DNA of 64,000 nt from Eubacterium uniforme (GTDB taxonomy: Bacteria; Bacillota; Clostridia; Lachnospirales; Lachnospiraceae), in NCBI RefSeq assembly GCF_900167115.1, contig NZ_FUXZ01000014.1, forward strand, positions 1 through 64,000, written 5' to 3'. Made by a program: the position numbers and the translations under genes. How positions within the stretch are numbered: position 1 is the stretch's first letter; each line of letters begins with the position of its first letter. This document shows, piece by piece, positions 44,252 to 53,315 of this stretch. The notes beneath the pieces are model-generated. The model had not been told where the DNA came from. It did not search any database and worked only from the letters and a program-made list of their open reading frames with translations.

Positions 44252-45703
44252 ATGAAATTTAAAAGATTAGAAAAAACTATACTATGTCTACTACTTATAC
44301 TTTCTATAAGTACGCCTACTTATGCATTTGCTGAGAATGTAATGCATCAAACTATTAAAACCAGCCATCCGAAAAAGGCTACAATTAAAACGTATAAATA
44401 TAAGAATTTCAAAAAGATTCCAACTGAAATTTCATTAAAGAAAAAGCAATCCATAAAGATAGAAATCAAAAAATATAATAATAAAACTCTAAAATTTAAA
44501 TCAACTAATAAACGAATTCTATCTATTAGCAAATACAATGTCCTTAAGTCTAAGAAAAAAGGAATTTGCGAACTTAAGATTTATATAAAAAAGAATAAAA
44601 AATGGAAAATCAAAAGGACAGTTACCATTTATGTCGGCTATTCTAAAAAAGAAATTAATCAAGAGAAAGACGATAAGGTAGTTCTTCCACAAAGAATAGT
44701 TATTGATAATGGAAATTCCACTGTAAATGTTAGAGTTAATAATTCCATTTATCTACCAATACAAATCTATCCAGAAAATGCTACTAACACAGAACTAGAA
44801 TTTAAAATTGAAGATCCAACAATTGCTAGTATTGATACTAAAAACTTACTTTACGGAATTAAACTAGGACAAACGAAATTAACATGCTATTCAAAAGCTA
44901 ATAAGAACATAAATGCAAGTATAATTGTTAATGTTTGTAAAATTAATTCTAATAAGAAAAAGGTAATTGCTCATAGAGGTTACAGTACTAAAGCTCCTGA
45001 AAATTCAATTGCAGCTTATAAGTTAGCATGTAATTACGATTTTTACGGAATCGAATGTGATGTTCATAGAACAAAAGATGGTGTATTTGTTTTAAATCAT
45101 GATGAAACAATGAAAAAAACATATGGTGTTAATCTGAAAATTTCTGATTGTACCTATGATGAAATAAAAGATTATAAAATAAAAAATGCAAATAATGTTG
45201 ATGAATATCCTAATGAAACCATACCAACAATTGATGATTATTTAGAAATAATTAAAAATAGTGATAAGGTTGCAGTAATAGAATTAAAAGGTCAATTATC
45301 TTACGATGATTTACTCGACCTATCAACCATAATTGATACTTATAACATTGATACACGTTTAGAATTCATATCATTCAAACCGGACTTATTAATAAACATG
45401 AGAAAAATATATAATAGTAAAGATTCAATTTATAAACCCAATTACACATTTCTATCCATATCAGCTAACATAGCACAGACTGAACTTGGTGATTATAAAC
45501 CTTTCGAATGGGCCATCAAGGAAAATATGGGATTTGGCTGTTATTCATATTTGATTTCTGAAGATATTGTTAAAGCACTTCATAAGCATAATCTCGGTTG
45601 TTTCGTTTTTGAAGTAGATAGTTTTTATACAGCCTATGATTTATTCTATAACCTAGATATCGATGCAATTGCGTCTAATACTGCAGAAATATTAGATAAC
45701 TAA
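44252..45703 (+). CDS. Secreted glycerophosphodiester phosphodiesterase with Ig-like domain
   Basis: This enzyme hydrolyses glycerophosphodiesters to glycerol-3-phosphate and an alcohol. The 483-residue protein has a signal peptide (cleavage near AFAEN), a Lys-rich region (about 30-135), a Big_2-like Ig module (about 145-235, IYPENATNTELEF...IASID) and a GDPD TIM barrel starting KKVIAHRGYS (His about 241), with ENSIAAY, GIECDVHRTKDG and VLNHDETM. ATG at 44252 is preferred because AAGGGGGA lies eight bases upstream. It is transcribed opposite to its neighbours. A lipoteichoic-acid or deacylated phospholipid substrate outside the cell is plausible. Confidence 0.92.
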   Translation: MKFKRLEKTILCLLLILSISTPTYAFAENVMHQTIKTSHPKKATIKTYKYKNFKKIPTEISLKKKQSIKIEIKKYNNKTLKFKSTNKRILSISKYNVLKSKKKGICELKIYIKKNKKWKIKRTVTIYVGYSKKEINQEKDDKVVLPQRIVIDNGNSTVNVRVNNSIYLPIQIYPENATNTELEFKIEDPTIASIDTKNLLYGIKLGQTKLTCYSKANKNINASIIVNVCKINSNKKKVIAHRGYSTKAPENSIAAYKLACNYDFYGIECDVHRTKDGVFVLNHDETMKKTYGVNLKISDCTYDEIKDYKIKNANNVDEYPNETIPTIDDYLEIIKNSDKVAVIELKGQLSYDDLLDLSTIIDTYNIDTRLEFISFKPDLLINMRKIYNSKDSIYKPNYTFLSISANIAQTELGDYKPFEWAIKENMGFGCYSYLISEDIVKALHKHNLGCFVFEVDSFYTAYDLFYNLDIDAIASNTAEILDN

Positions 45704-45715
45704 AAATATACATTA

Positions 45716-45757
45716 TAAAAGCTCATATGTTAGAAATTCTACACATGAGCTTTTATT
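45716..45757. terminator. Bidirectional terminator between phosphodiesterase and anti-sigma genes
   Basis: AAAAGCTCATATG pairs with CACATGAGCTTTT across a 12-base loop, with T-rich runs on both strands. It serves the convergent genes on each side. Confidence 0.85.
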
Positions 45758-45803
45758 ATTCCTCTCTTTTTTCGTTCCTTTCCGTTTATAAATATTTCAT
45801 GTT

Positions 45804-47270
45804 CTATTCTTTAACCTCTTTATAAATAACATGTTCATCTTCTATAAGCACCTTAAAATCACCTTTTTTATATACCTCTATCTTATCTTTTAAAACAAAG
45901 CCATCATTATATTCACGTGCTAATTCTTCATTTGATTCAGTCTCAACATAAACATTTTGCGCTATCTTTTCTGCTTTATAATCCTTATCAACGCCAAAAG
46001 ATGTTTTAATTTGTCCATTGCATTCTTTTTCATGATCATACTCAACAAATTCTTTTCCATCATAAAGTCCTTCTGCAGTCACTTCTACATTCTCTTTATA
46101 AAACTTCACATCTTTAATGCGCCATAAATTATAATTTGTATCTACGTAATATAATATATTTTCTCCTTTTTCATATGTTGGTAAAATATATAGATATTTA
46201 ATATTCTTAATAGCTTCTTCAGATTTCTTATCTATAAGTTGTATTACACTTCCTTGAATCAAATTTGAATCCTGAAAATATTTATCTTCTACCCCAACCT
46301 GTTTTTTCATTGTCATTTTCTGCCTAAATGCAATAACAATAGTATCAACTTTTTTTAATCCAATAAACTTACTGTACGAATACTTATTTCTTGCATATTT
46401 GTGACTCAAACTATTATATATCCATGTTTCAGGTTTTTCGCTTAATCGTACTCTAAGTAAATTGTCTCCCTGAAGATAATATACATAATCATAGGAAGCA
46501 AACTTATTACCATATTCATCACAAAGTCTTTTAGCTATTTCTAAGCCTCCATCTTCAACTTCGCTTAAAAATTCTTCCTTAACACTTTCCATATTCTTTT
46601 TTGCATCTTCAGCAGTAATAACTATAAAATCCTTTCCTACAAGTTTGATTTTTTTAGCATTTTCGTCACTGGATTTCAATTCAAAAGTTTTTTCTTCATA
46701 TCCTTTTTTTAATTTTCCATTCGAATCATAGCATTCATCAATATATTTTTTATAATCGTTATTATTTATTACACCGTTTTTATTAGCTACTTCACTATGG
46801 AATCCATATAAACTTGATATTTGTTCACGATACACTCTCTCATACTCTTCTTGTTCGTTCTCATCATAATAATAATTAAATTCAAATAGATTACTTTTTG
46901 TTTCGTCTTTTGTCTTTTCAGTAGTAGCATTCTTAAGAGCAACGTTTTCATCATTTATACCATTAAAATATTTTTTACCGAAGAATAGCATCGAAGATAG
47001 AATTGCAACAACCATTATAGAAGCAACACATTTCATGATTTTCTCGTATTTGCTGCTCTTTTTTCTTACTCTAACCAAATCGGATGAATCTAAAACAATT
47101 GTTGTAACATCACGATTTTCAGTAGCATCAGAAGAAGTACCAAAAGAGTTCACTACCATTTCTTCCTGATCTTGCATTCCTCTTTCCATGCATCTATCAT
47201 ATATTCTGCTTTTCATAAAATCTGACATTCCAAGATTTTCATATGCTTTATTATTTTTATCTAGACTCAT
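45804..47270 (-). CDS. Single-pass anti-sigma-like protein with large ectodomain (copy 1)
   Basis: A 488-residue protein begins with a short cytoplasmic segment with the family motif AYENLGMSDFMKSRIYDRC, has one membrane helix (about 75-97) and a large extracellular region of about 390 residues. Segments shared with its three paralogues include GKDFIVITAEDAKKN, YVYYLQGDNLLRVRL and a C-terminal KVLIEDEHVIYK. The ATG at 47270 lies inside the end of the ECF sigma gene (14-base overlap) with AAGGAG upstream. No zinc anti-sigma motif (HxxxCxxC) is present. Membership of the anti-sigma class is inferred from gene order and topology. Confidence 0.75.
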   Translation of the reverse strand: MSLDKNNKAYENLGMSDFMKSRIYDRCMERGMQDQEEMVVNSFGTSSDATENRDVTTIVLDSSDLVRVRKKSSKYEKIMKCVASIMVVAILSSMLFFGKKYFNGINDENVALKNATTEKTKDETKSNLFEFNYYYDENEQEEYERVYREQISSLYGFHSEVANKNGVINNNDYKKYIDECYDSNGKLKKGYEEKTFELKSSDENAKKIKLVGKDFIVITAEDAKKNMESVKEEFLSEVEDGGLEIAKRLCDEYGNKFASYDYVYYLQGDNLLRVRLSEKPETWIYNSLSHKYARNKYSYSKFIGLKKVDTIVIAFRQKMTMKKQVGVEDKYFQDSNLIQGSVIQLIDKKSEEAIKNIKYLYILPTYEKGENILYYVDTNYNLWRIKDVKFYKENVEVTAEGLYDGKEFVEYDHEKECNGQIKTSFGVDKDYKAEKIAQNVYVETESNEELAREYNDGFVLKDKIEVYKKGDFKVLIEDEHVIYKEVKE

Positions 47271-47775
47271 AAGGCACATCTCCTTCCTCTCTATTATTTT
47301 CAATGGCTATTTTCAATTTTTGCCTTGCTCTTTGAAGTCTCTTCCTAACCGTAGCTGAATTAATATTTAGAATATCAGCAACCTCTTCAACTGAATAACC
47401 TTCAAAATAATAAAGGACTACAACACTTTTATAATCATATGATAAATTTGAAACCTTTAAAATATCTTCAATATCCTCGCTTTCAACATCCTGATGACCT
47501 ACAAAGTTCTCCTCTACATCCTCATAAGATATATATGAATGAATCTTTTTATATCTAAGCATGTCCTTACATTTGTTCTGGGAAACTCTAAGCAACCAAG
47601 CTTTCTTATGCTCACTAGAATCAAATGCTCTATTACTAATCATATATTTATAAAATGTTTCCTGTGCCGCATCCTCTGCATCATGTTTATTTCTAAGCAT
47701 CAGGAAACAAGTCTTAAATATAAGATTTCCATATTCTTCAATTGTCTGTTCTAAATCATTATCTCTACTATCCAT
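47257..47775 (-). CDS. ECF RNA polymerase sigma factor (copy 1)
   Basis: A 172-residue extracytoplasmic-function sigma factor has region 2 (IFKTCFLMLRNKHDAEDAAQ, FDSSEHKKAWLLRVSQNKCK) and region 4 (SYDYKSVVVLYYFEGYSVEE, LNINSATVRKRLQRARQKLK). ATG at 47775 is preferred because AAGGAG precedes it; the frame extends upstream without support. It overlaps the downstream anti-sigma gene and is preceded by a GTCAC-N17-CGTATA promoter, implying that it transcribes its own operon. Confidence 0.93.
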   Translation of the reverse strand: MDSRDNDLEQTIEEYGNLIFKTCFLMLRNKHDAEDAAQETFYKYMISNRAFDSSEHKKAWLLRVSQNKCKDMLRYKKIHSYISYEDVEENFVGHQDVESEDIEDILKVSNLSYDYKSVVVLYYFEGYSVEEVADILNINSATVRKRLQRARQKLKIAIENNREEGDVPYESR

Positions 47776-47833
47776 ACTTGCTCCTTTATAATACTCATTA
47801 AAAAAACACGTATTTTTTAACCCTTTCACTATA

Positions 47834-47861
47834 TATACGATTCGTATGCAGCAAATGTGAC
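47834..47861 (-). promoter_or_regulatory. ECF-type promoter, sigma copy 1
   Basis: On the minus strand GTCAC (47857-47861) is followed after exactly 17 bases by CGTATA (47834-47839). The same spacing and sequence occur upstream of sigma copy 2 and anti-sigma copy 3. An ATACGA-T-TCGTAT inverted repeat overlaps the -10 element. The rest of 47776-48069 holds a terminator for the gene on its right and A/T-rich sequence. Confidence 0.75.
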
Positions 47862-47914
47862 CGCCTTCAAAAAAAATTTTATCTTCAGCTTTTATCTTCA
47901 CATATTTTAACACG

Positions 47915-47946
47915 AAAAAAAGCTGTGGTCACCCACAGCCTTTTTC
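47915..47946 (-). terminator. Terminator after anti-sigma copy 2
   Basis: GCTGTGG-TCA-CCCACAGC with flanking A and T runs forms a strong hairpin about 125 bases after the copy 2 anti-sigma stop codon. Confidence 0.85.
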
Positions 47947-48069
47947 CTGTTCTTTTCCTTTTCATGTTTAAAAATCGTTCAATTCCTCTTTATAATTGTT
48001 CTTCCCCTCTTTATAAATTATTCTTTATGAAGTAAGGTTCTACAAGTATATAAAAGCACAATACACTAT

Positions 48070-49395
48070 TTATTTTCCATTTTCGTAAATAATAAAACTA
48101 TCATCTTGATGCTTCATAATCTTCTTTTCACCATAAACATTTTCATTACATATAACCTTTAACTTGTTAGTTTTATTATCTACTCCCTCTATTAAACCTC
48201 CAGAAGAAATAGTTGTTTCATACGCTACAGGTGAAGGACATCCCATATAATTTGAAACACCTTCTTGTAAGATTTTATATAATTCATTACCAGTAATTTT
48301 TTCACCAGCATAATTTGTAATATGAATATCCTCTATCTTACATAAATTATCATTAATATCAACATAGTACATAGTTATCTTACCATTGTCATTTACAAAG
48401 TATTTTTGATATACAATAAGCTCTTCAAATTTTTCATTACCCTCATCTGTAATTTCAATACAAGTTGGTTTAATAACATTAGCATCCTCAAAATTATGTT
48501 CAAAGAAACTCTTCATTCCACTTGTTATGGTATAAACACGATTACCAACTTTTTGAAGTTCATAGTAATCACATGAATTATCTTTCCACACTTCAACTCT
48601 GTTGGTTAATTTCAACCTGCAAAGAGTACTATTCTGAATATAATATACATATTCATACTCAGCAAATTCATTCTGTTCTTTTGTCAATTCTTTTTCATCA
48701 AAATCAAACTCCTGATCATCAGAACCACTATTATAAATATAATTTAATGCAACCAAATGATTCTTTGCATTCTTCAACGCCTCTTTTTTAGAAATAACAA
48801 TAAAACTTTTTCCTACAACCTTACAAGTTTTTTCATCTCCATTTTCATCTGTATAAGTAAACTCACGTTCCTCATAATCCTCTAAAATTTCACCATTGTT
48901 ATAATAAAGTTCATTTTGTTTTTCTACAGATTCTTTATACCATTCATTATCTGTACTTTCAAAAGCATTATGAATACTATCAATACCTAAAACATCATAA
49001 TGATCTAAATCTTGCCCTTTAACATTTGAGCGGTGAACATACTCTGACTTGGCTGTTTCGTTAACATTCTTTAATGGAACACTTTGTTCATAATCTTTAT
49101 CTTCCACATTGTTATAGTATTTCACTCCAAGAGAAACAAAAAATGCCAAACATCCAACAGCTGCTACAGCCACCGCTCCTTTTACAAAATACTTAATACC
49201 TCTCTTATGCTTTCTACTCTTAATTCTCTTTGAAGCATCCCATACATTTGAATTTTTCTCATCTACTTCTTCTGCACCAGTTCTCTCTAATAAATCAATT
49301 TTATAAAAACAATTATCAATTAAATCTCTTTTAAAATCATCAGACATTCCTAAAACGTCATAAACATCATTATTTCTATTCTCTTTAATACTCAT
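48070..49395 (-). CDS. Single-pass anti-sigma-like protein with large ectodomain (copy 2)
   Basis: A 441-residue paralogue of copy 1. N-terminal motif VYDVLGMSDDFKRDLIDNC, then an acidic linker, basic stretch SRKHKRGIK, membrane helix (about 68-92) and a 345-residue ectodomain with GKSFIVISKKEALKN, YVYYIQNSTLCRLKL and DDSFIIYENGK at the end. It starts two bases after its sigma gene. No zinc-finger motif is present. Confidence 0.75.
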   Translation of the reverse strand: MSIKENRNNDVYDVLGMSDDFKRDLIDNCFYKIDLLERTGAEEVDEKNSNVWDASKRIKSRKHKRGIKYFVKGAVAVAAVGCLAFFVSLGVKYYNNVEDKDYEQSVPLKNVNETAKSEYVHRSNVKGQDLDHYDVLGIDSIHNAFESTDNEWYKESVEKQNELYYNNGEILEDYEEREFTYTDENGDEKTCKVVGKSFIVISKKEALKNAKNHLVALNYIYNSGSDDQEFDFDEKELTKEQNEFAEYEYVYYIQNSTLCRLKLTNRVEVWKDNSCDYYELQKVGNRVYTITSGMKSFFEHNFEDANVIKPTCIEITDEGNEKFEELIVYQKYFVNDNGKITMYYVDINDNLCKIEDIHITNYAGEKITGNELYKILQEGVSNYMGCPSPVAYETTISSGGLIEGVDNKTNKLKVICNENVYGEKKIMKHQDDSFIIYENGK

Positions 49396-49397
49396 AT

Positions 49398-49907
49398 CTA
49401 CTTCACTCCCTCTCCGAAAAATCTATCATATGTTATCTTCAACTTTTCCCTGGCTCTCTGTAATCTTTTTTTTACAGCCGCCGGAGTGATTTCTAGAATA
49501 TTAGCTGTTTCTTCAACTGAATATCCTTCTAAATAATGAAGTATAATAACACTTTTGTAATCATAACTCATATTAGTTAATTTAATAATCTCTTCCGCTT
49601 CTTTAGTTTCTATATCTCTGCTCCCAACTATACATTCAGCTATTTCATCATAAGCAACATATGTGTGAATCTTTTTATATCTAAGCATGTTTTTACAAAT
49701 ATTATGACAAACTCTTAAAAGCCAAGCTTTCTTATGTTCCTTATTTGCAAAATCATTATCTGTAACAATATATTTATAAAACACATCCTGAGTTGCATCT
49801 TCTGCATCATGCTTATTCTTCAAAATAAGAAGGCTTGTTTTAAAAATCAAATTACCGAATTCATTTATTGTTAATTCAACATCGGCTTTTCTATCACTAC
49901 TATTCAT
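49398..49907 (-). CDS. ECF RNA polymerase sigma factor (copy 2)
   Basis: A 169-residue ECF sigma factor with region 2 (NLIFKTSLLILKNKHDAEDA, KEHKKAWLLRVCHNICKN) and region 4 (SYDYKSVIILHYLEGYSVEE, EITPAAVKKRLQRAREKLK). ATG at 49907 follows AAAGGAG; an upstream GTG is less well placed. It is very close in sequence to copies 1 and 3 (SigY/SigV-like in length), so the three probably duplicated in place. Confidence 0.93.
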   Translation of the reverse strand: MNSSDRKADVELTINEFGNLIFKTSLLILKNKHDAEDATQDVFYKYIVTDNDFANKEHKKAWLLRVCHNICKNMLRYKKIHTYVAYDEIAECIVGSRDIETKEAEEIIKLTNMSYDYKSVIILHYLEGYSVEETANILEITPAAVKKRLQRAREKLKITYDRFFGEGVK

Positions 49908-49976
49908 CCCCACTCCTTTGGCTTTTCAATCTAATCAAGTACGCGTTCTTAATCTTAATTTTGTTTTGTTATATAT

Positions 49977-50004
49977 TATACACTTGAGGTAGACATCTGG
50001 TGAC
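49977..50004 (-). promoter_or_regulatory. ECF-type promoter, sigma copy 2
   Basis: GTCAC (50000-50004), 17 bases, TGTATA (49977-49982) on the minus strand. The site lies 70 bases upstream of the sigma copy 2 ATG and matches those at 47834 and 51400. Confidence 0.75.
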
Positions 50005-50022
50005 AATTTTTTTACAAAACAA

Positions 50023-50059
50023 CAAAAAAAGACCGCAGCATAAACCACGGTCTCTTTTC
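50023..50059 (-). terminator. Terminator after anti-sigma copy 3
   Basis: AGACCG pairs with CGGTCT around CAGCATAAACCA, flanked by A- and T-runs. It follows the copy 3 gene by about 20 bases. Confidence 0.8.
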
Positions 50060-50079
50060 ATAAATGAACTATCCCTAAA

Positions 50080-51312
50080 TTATTTATAGTCCTTCCCTCT
50101 ATATAAAATTTTTTCATCACTCATTAATACGTTTGTATCATTAAATCCATCTATACTCTTAATATACATCTTAGAGCTATCATAATAACTTGCATTATAA
50201 TCTATATCTTCATCAACACAAACATGCTCTGCTAGTTTTTCAGTTTTAAAATTCTTGCCATCCTTTAAAATATATGTACATCCTTTATCATTTAAAAATT
50301 TCGAACCCAAATCTGAATAATCCACATCTTTTAAAGCCCATAATGAATCTTCATCATCTATAAGGTAAATATTTGAGCTACTATATTCATCTATATTTGA
50401 ATTATCAAATTGATTAACAACATCTTTTACATATAAAACTTGTACTTCTCCTCCAACATCTATTGTTAAATTCATAATTGGAATCATATTACAATCATAA
50501 AAATATTCTACATCAGGAATATTATTATCAATTTGATTTTCAAATTTCCCTGGGTTTTTAGGATATATATATACTTTTTTATCTTTCTTTTTTAATTGAT
50601 CTATCTCTATAAACGAATACTTTTCCGTATTGAAAAACTCATTGCAATCAGTTCTGCAAAACTTATTTCCTTGTAGATAATAAACAAATGAACCTTGTTC
50701 AGGATTAAAGCTAGCTACTCCATTCCCTTCTTTATCATTTTGTTCATATTCTTCTCTTGAAATTTCAACAAAATCTCTACCTACAACTTTTTTTACCTTA
50801 TTACTCCCCATCAATTTATCTTTCAAAATTCGGATTTCATATCCTTCATCGGTTTTAAGATTTCCATCCTTATCATAACATTCTGGATATAATTCCGGAA
50901 ATTTACTTTCATCATAATCACCTACAAATTCAACTTTGCCATTTTCATCTATCCCTTCTAATCTCTCACCTCCAGCAAGAAACTTATCATCATTAGCAAC
51001 CTTAACCGTCACCTTATTATTAATATTGTTAACTCCAGTCTTAAGAATTCCTAGTGAAGTAATTATAGCAAATGAAGCCACTCCCATTTTTATAAATAAA
51101 TCAATCTTTTTATGTACCTGTTTTTCTATGGGTAAACAATCATCTCTGCGTTTACGATATGCATCTATGTTTACTATTTTTTCATCAAATTTCTTTAACT
51201 CATCTGGATTATTTAGCATTTCCTTATAATCATCCAATACTCTCTTCTTAAATTCTTCAGACATCTTATAATTTCTATATGCTAAATTATCCTTTCCTTC
51301 TCTAAAACTCAC
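50080..51312 (-). CDS. Orphan single-pass anti-sigma-like protein (copy 3)
   Basis: A 410-residue paralogue of the other three but with no sigma gene directly in front of it. N-terminal motif NLAYRNYKMSEEFKKRVLDD, membrane helix (about 75-95), ectodomain with GRDFVEISREEYEQN, FVYYLQGNKFCRTDC and KILYRGKDYK. The start is GTG at 51312 with AGGAGG eight bases upstream. Its own GTCAC-N17-TGTATA promoter lies at 51400-51427. It may be a decoy or an extra sensor for the same sigma factors. Confidence 0.75.
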   Translation of the reverse strand: MSFREGKDNLAYRNYKMSEEFKKRVLDDYKEMLNNPDELKKFDEKIVNIDAYRKRRDDCLPIEKQVHKKIDLFIKMGVASFAIITSLGILKTGVNNINNKVTVKVANDDKFLAGGERLEGIDENGKVEFVGDYDESKFPELYPECYDKDGNLKTDEGYEIRILKDKLMGSNKVKKVVGRDFVEISREEYEQNDKEGNGVASFNPEQGSFVYYLQGNKFCRTDCNEFFNTEKYSFIEIDQLKKKDKKVYIYPKNPGKFENQIDNNIPDVEYFYDCNMIPIMNLTIDVGGEVQVLYVKDVVNQFDNSNIDEYSSSNIYLIDDEDSLWALKDVDYSDLGSKFLNDKGCTYILKDGKNFKTEKLAEHVCVDEDIDYNASYYDSSKMYIKSIDGFNDTNVLMSDEKILYRGKDYK

Positions 51313-51399
51313 ATAACTCGCCTCCTTTCCTTTAATCTTCGAGGCCGCTTATTAAATCTTCTCTCATCTATAAATCTTTATTCTTACTCTTTTACTATA

Positions 51400-51427
51400 T
51401 ATACACATAAGAAAGCAAAAGTGTGAC
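51400..51427 (-). promoter_or_regulatory. ECF-type promoter, anti-sigma copy 3
   Basis: GTCAC (51423-51427), 17 bases, TGTATA (51400-51405) on the minus strand. Third occurrence of the motif, here in front of a gene without its own sigma. Confidence 0.75.
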
Positions 51428-51429
51428 AA

Positions 51430-51456
51430 AAGAAAAAAAGCTGCAAGCTGCAGCCT
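51430..51456 (-). terminator. Terminator after anti-sigma copy 4
   Basis: GCTGCA-AGC-TGCAGC flanked by A- and T-runs forms a short strong hairpin just after the copy 4 stop codon; the copy 3 ECF-type -35 element begins right next to it. Confidence 0.85.
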
Positions 51457-51460
51457 TTTT

Positions 51461-52765
51461 CTAATAATCAATACCTTTATATTTAACGCCTTTATCTTTC
51501 TTTATGATATTATCTTCACTAAAACCTTCTAAAGGTTCAACATATATATCGTTTGAAGCAAATCTTTTCTTTTCATCAAACTTAACATTCCTTGCTAGTT
51601 CATACTCTTTATAATTTTCACCCTTTTTATAAGTATAAGTAATACTAGCATCCTTTAATCTTAAAGTTGAATCATCTACATCTTCAAGTACCCATAAAGT
51701 ATTTTCTTCATCAATGAAATATAAATTCAAAATGCCCTTTGAATTACCTTCAGCATCTTTTTCATAATCATACCTAGAAGATGAATCTAACATATATTTA
51801 TATTCAGTATCTTCACCATCAATAAAAGCATACTTTGTAATAGTCTTCATATTAAAATCCATAAAGAACTCATCCTCTGGAAGTGGATCTTTATCCCTAT
51901 CACCATATACTCCACGATCCTTTGTAAAGACCATAACCTTACCGTTAATCTTTTTAATATCCTCTATTTCCTTATAAGCATAACACTCTGTAGAGAACTC
52001 TAAATTCGCACATGTTCTTAAAAATTTGTTACCTTGCAAATAATAAATATACGTAAATCCATCCTTGTTAAACGGTTCAGCTCCCAACATAGATTCCTTA
52101 TAATTTGCAACATATTCCTCATTAGTCATCTCTATAAAATCTCTACCTACAAGAATTTTAGAATATTTCTGACCTTCATATTCAAAACTTAGTGTATGAT
52201 ATTCATATCCATCTAATAACTTGCCGTTCTCATCATAACACTCCGGATATAGTTTTGGATACTTCTTTAATTCTTCATCATTCATAGATTCTATTGACTC
52301 TTTTGACACACCTTCAGTGATTGTCATATCATCAGAATCTGACTTTTCATATTTTCCAAAAACAGAAGTTTTTCTTTCAGTTTCCTTTGCAACCTTTTTG
52401 TTTACTTTATCTCTATTTCCATATGCATCCATACCAAGTTTAACTGCACCAACGGAAGCGATTATAGCAAATGAAGCTACAGCGACTCTAATGAAGCCAT
52501 CGTAAGATTTCTTATTATCTTTCGTCAAGTTAATATTTCTTCTCTGCTCTAATTCATCAAAACTTACAATATTTGAATCCATAGTATTAACTTCAGACTC
52601 CACGCTATTTTGAACGTTATTTTGAACTTCTTTAGCGCTACTTCCATCTACTGTATTCTGACTGTTTAACATTTCCATGTAGTTATTTAACATTCTGCTT
52701 TTAAAATCATCAGACATCTTATAATTTTTATACGCTAAATTATCTTTACCTTCTTTTAAACTCAT
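51461..52765 (-). CDS. Single-pass anti-sigma-like protein with large ectodomain (copy 4)
   Basis: A 434-residue paralogue. N-terminal motif NLAYKNYKMSDDFKSRMLNN, a linker with Asn/Val/Gln repeats, membrane helix (about 87-108), and an ectodomain with GRDFIEMTNEEYVAN, YIYYLQGNKFLRTC and GVKYKGIDY. The ATG overlaps the sigma stop codon as TAATG, so both are translationally coupled. It is closest to copy 3. Confidence 0.75.
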   Translation of the reverse strand: MSLKEGKDNLAYKNYKMSDDFKSRMLNNYMEMLNSQNTVDGSSAKEVQNNVQNSVESEVNTMDSNIVSFDELEQRRNINLTKDNKKSYDGFIRVAVASFAIIASVGAVKLGMDAYGNRDKVNKKVAKETERKTSVFGKYEKSDSDDMTITEGVSKESIESMNDEELKKYPKLYPECYDENGKLLDGYEYHTLSFEYEGQKYSKILVGRDFIEMTNEEYVANYKESMLGAEPFNKDGFTYIYYLQGNKFLRTCANLEFSTECYAYKEIEDIKKINGKVMVFTKDRGVYGDRDKDPLPEDEFFMDFNMKTITKYAFIDGEDTEYKYMLDSSSRYDYEKDAEGNSKGILNLYFIDEENTLWVLEDVDDSTLRLKDASITYTYKKGENYKEYELARNVKFDEKKRFASNDIYVEPLEGFSEDNIIKKDKGVKYKGIDY

Positions 52766-53286
52766 TAGATTTCGCCTCCTTCCACATAAATTTTTTCATA
52801 AGTAATTTTAAGTTTCTCCCTAGCCCTTTGAAGTCTCTTTCTAACTGCTGCCGGTGATAAGCCAAGAATTTCAGCCACTTCTTCAGCATTGTAGTCTTCA
52901 AGATAATAAAGAATTACAACACTCTTATATTTATAATCCAAATCTGCGATTTCAATAATCTCTTCTAAATCACTTTCTGGAATAAAACTCTCTGTGACAG
53001 AAACAAATCCTTCCTCTATGTCAGCATATGATATATGTGAATGCATGCTCTTATAACGTAACAAATTCTTACACTTATTCTGCGATACTCTTAAAAGCCA
53101 AGCCTTAATATGTTCTTCCGAATCATATCTGCAATCCGATGTCATATATTTGAAAAAAGTCTCCTGCACAACATCCTCTGCATCCTGCTTATTCTTAAGC
53201 ATAAAAAAACACGTTCGCATCAATAAATCGCCATATGTATTTATAACTCTTTCAAACTCTCTCGCCTTATCTACATTTGACTCCAT
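52765..53286 (-). CDS. ECF RNA polymerase sigma factor (copy 3)
   Basis: A 173-residue ECF sigma factor: DLLMRTCFFMLKNKQDAEDV (region 2), EEHIKAWLLRVSQNKCKN, and DYKYKSVVILYYLEDYNAEE with GLSPAAVRKRLQRAREKLK (region 4). AAGGAG precedes the ATG. It starts 29 bases after the acetyltransferase-like gene and no GTCAC-type promoter is found in front of it, unlike the other sigma copies, so it is probably transcribed from a promoter further upstream. Confidence 0.93.
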   Translation of the reverse strand: MESNVDKAREFERVINTYGDLLMRTCFFMLKNKQDAEDVVQETFFKYMTSDCRYDSEEHIKAWLLRVSQNKCKNLLRYKSMHSHISYADIEEGFVSVTESFIPESDLEEIIEIADLDYKYKSVVILYYLEDYNAEEVAEILGLSPAAVRKRLQRAREKLKITYEKIYVEGGEI

Positions 53287-53315
53287 AATTACTCCTTAAT
53301 TTCGGTAATATAAAC

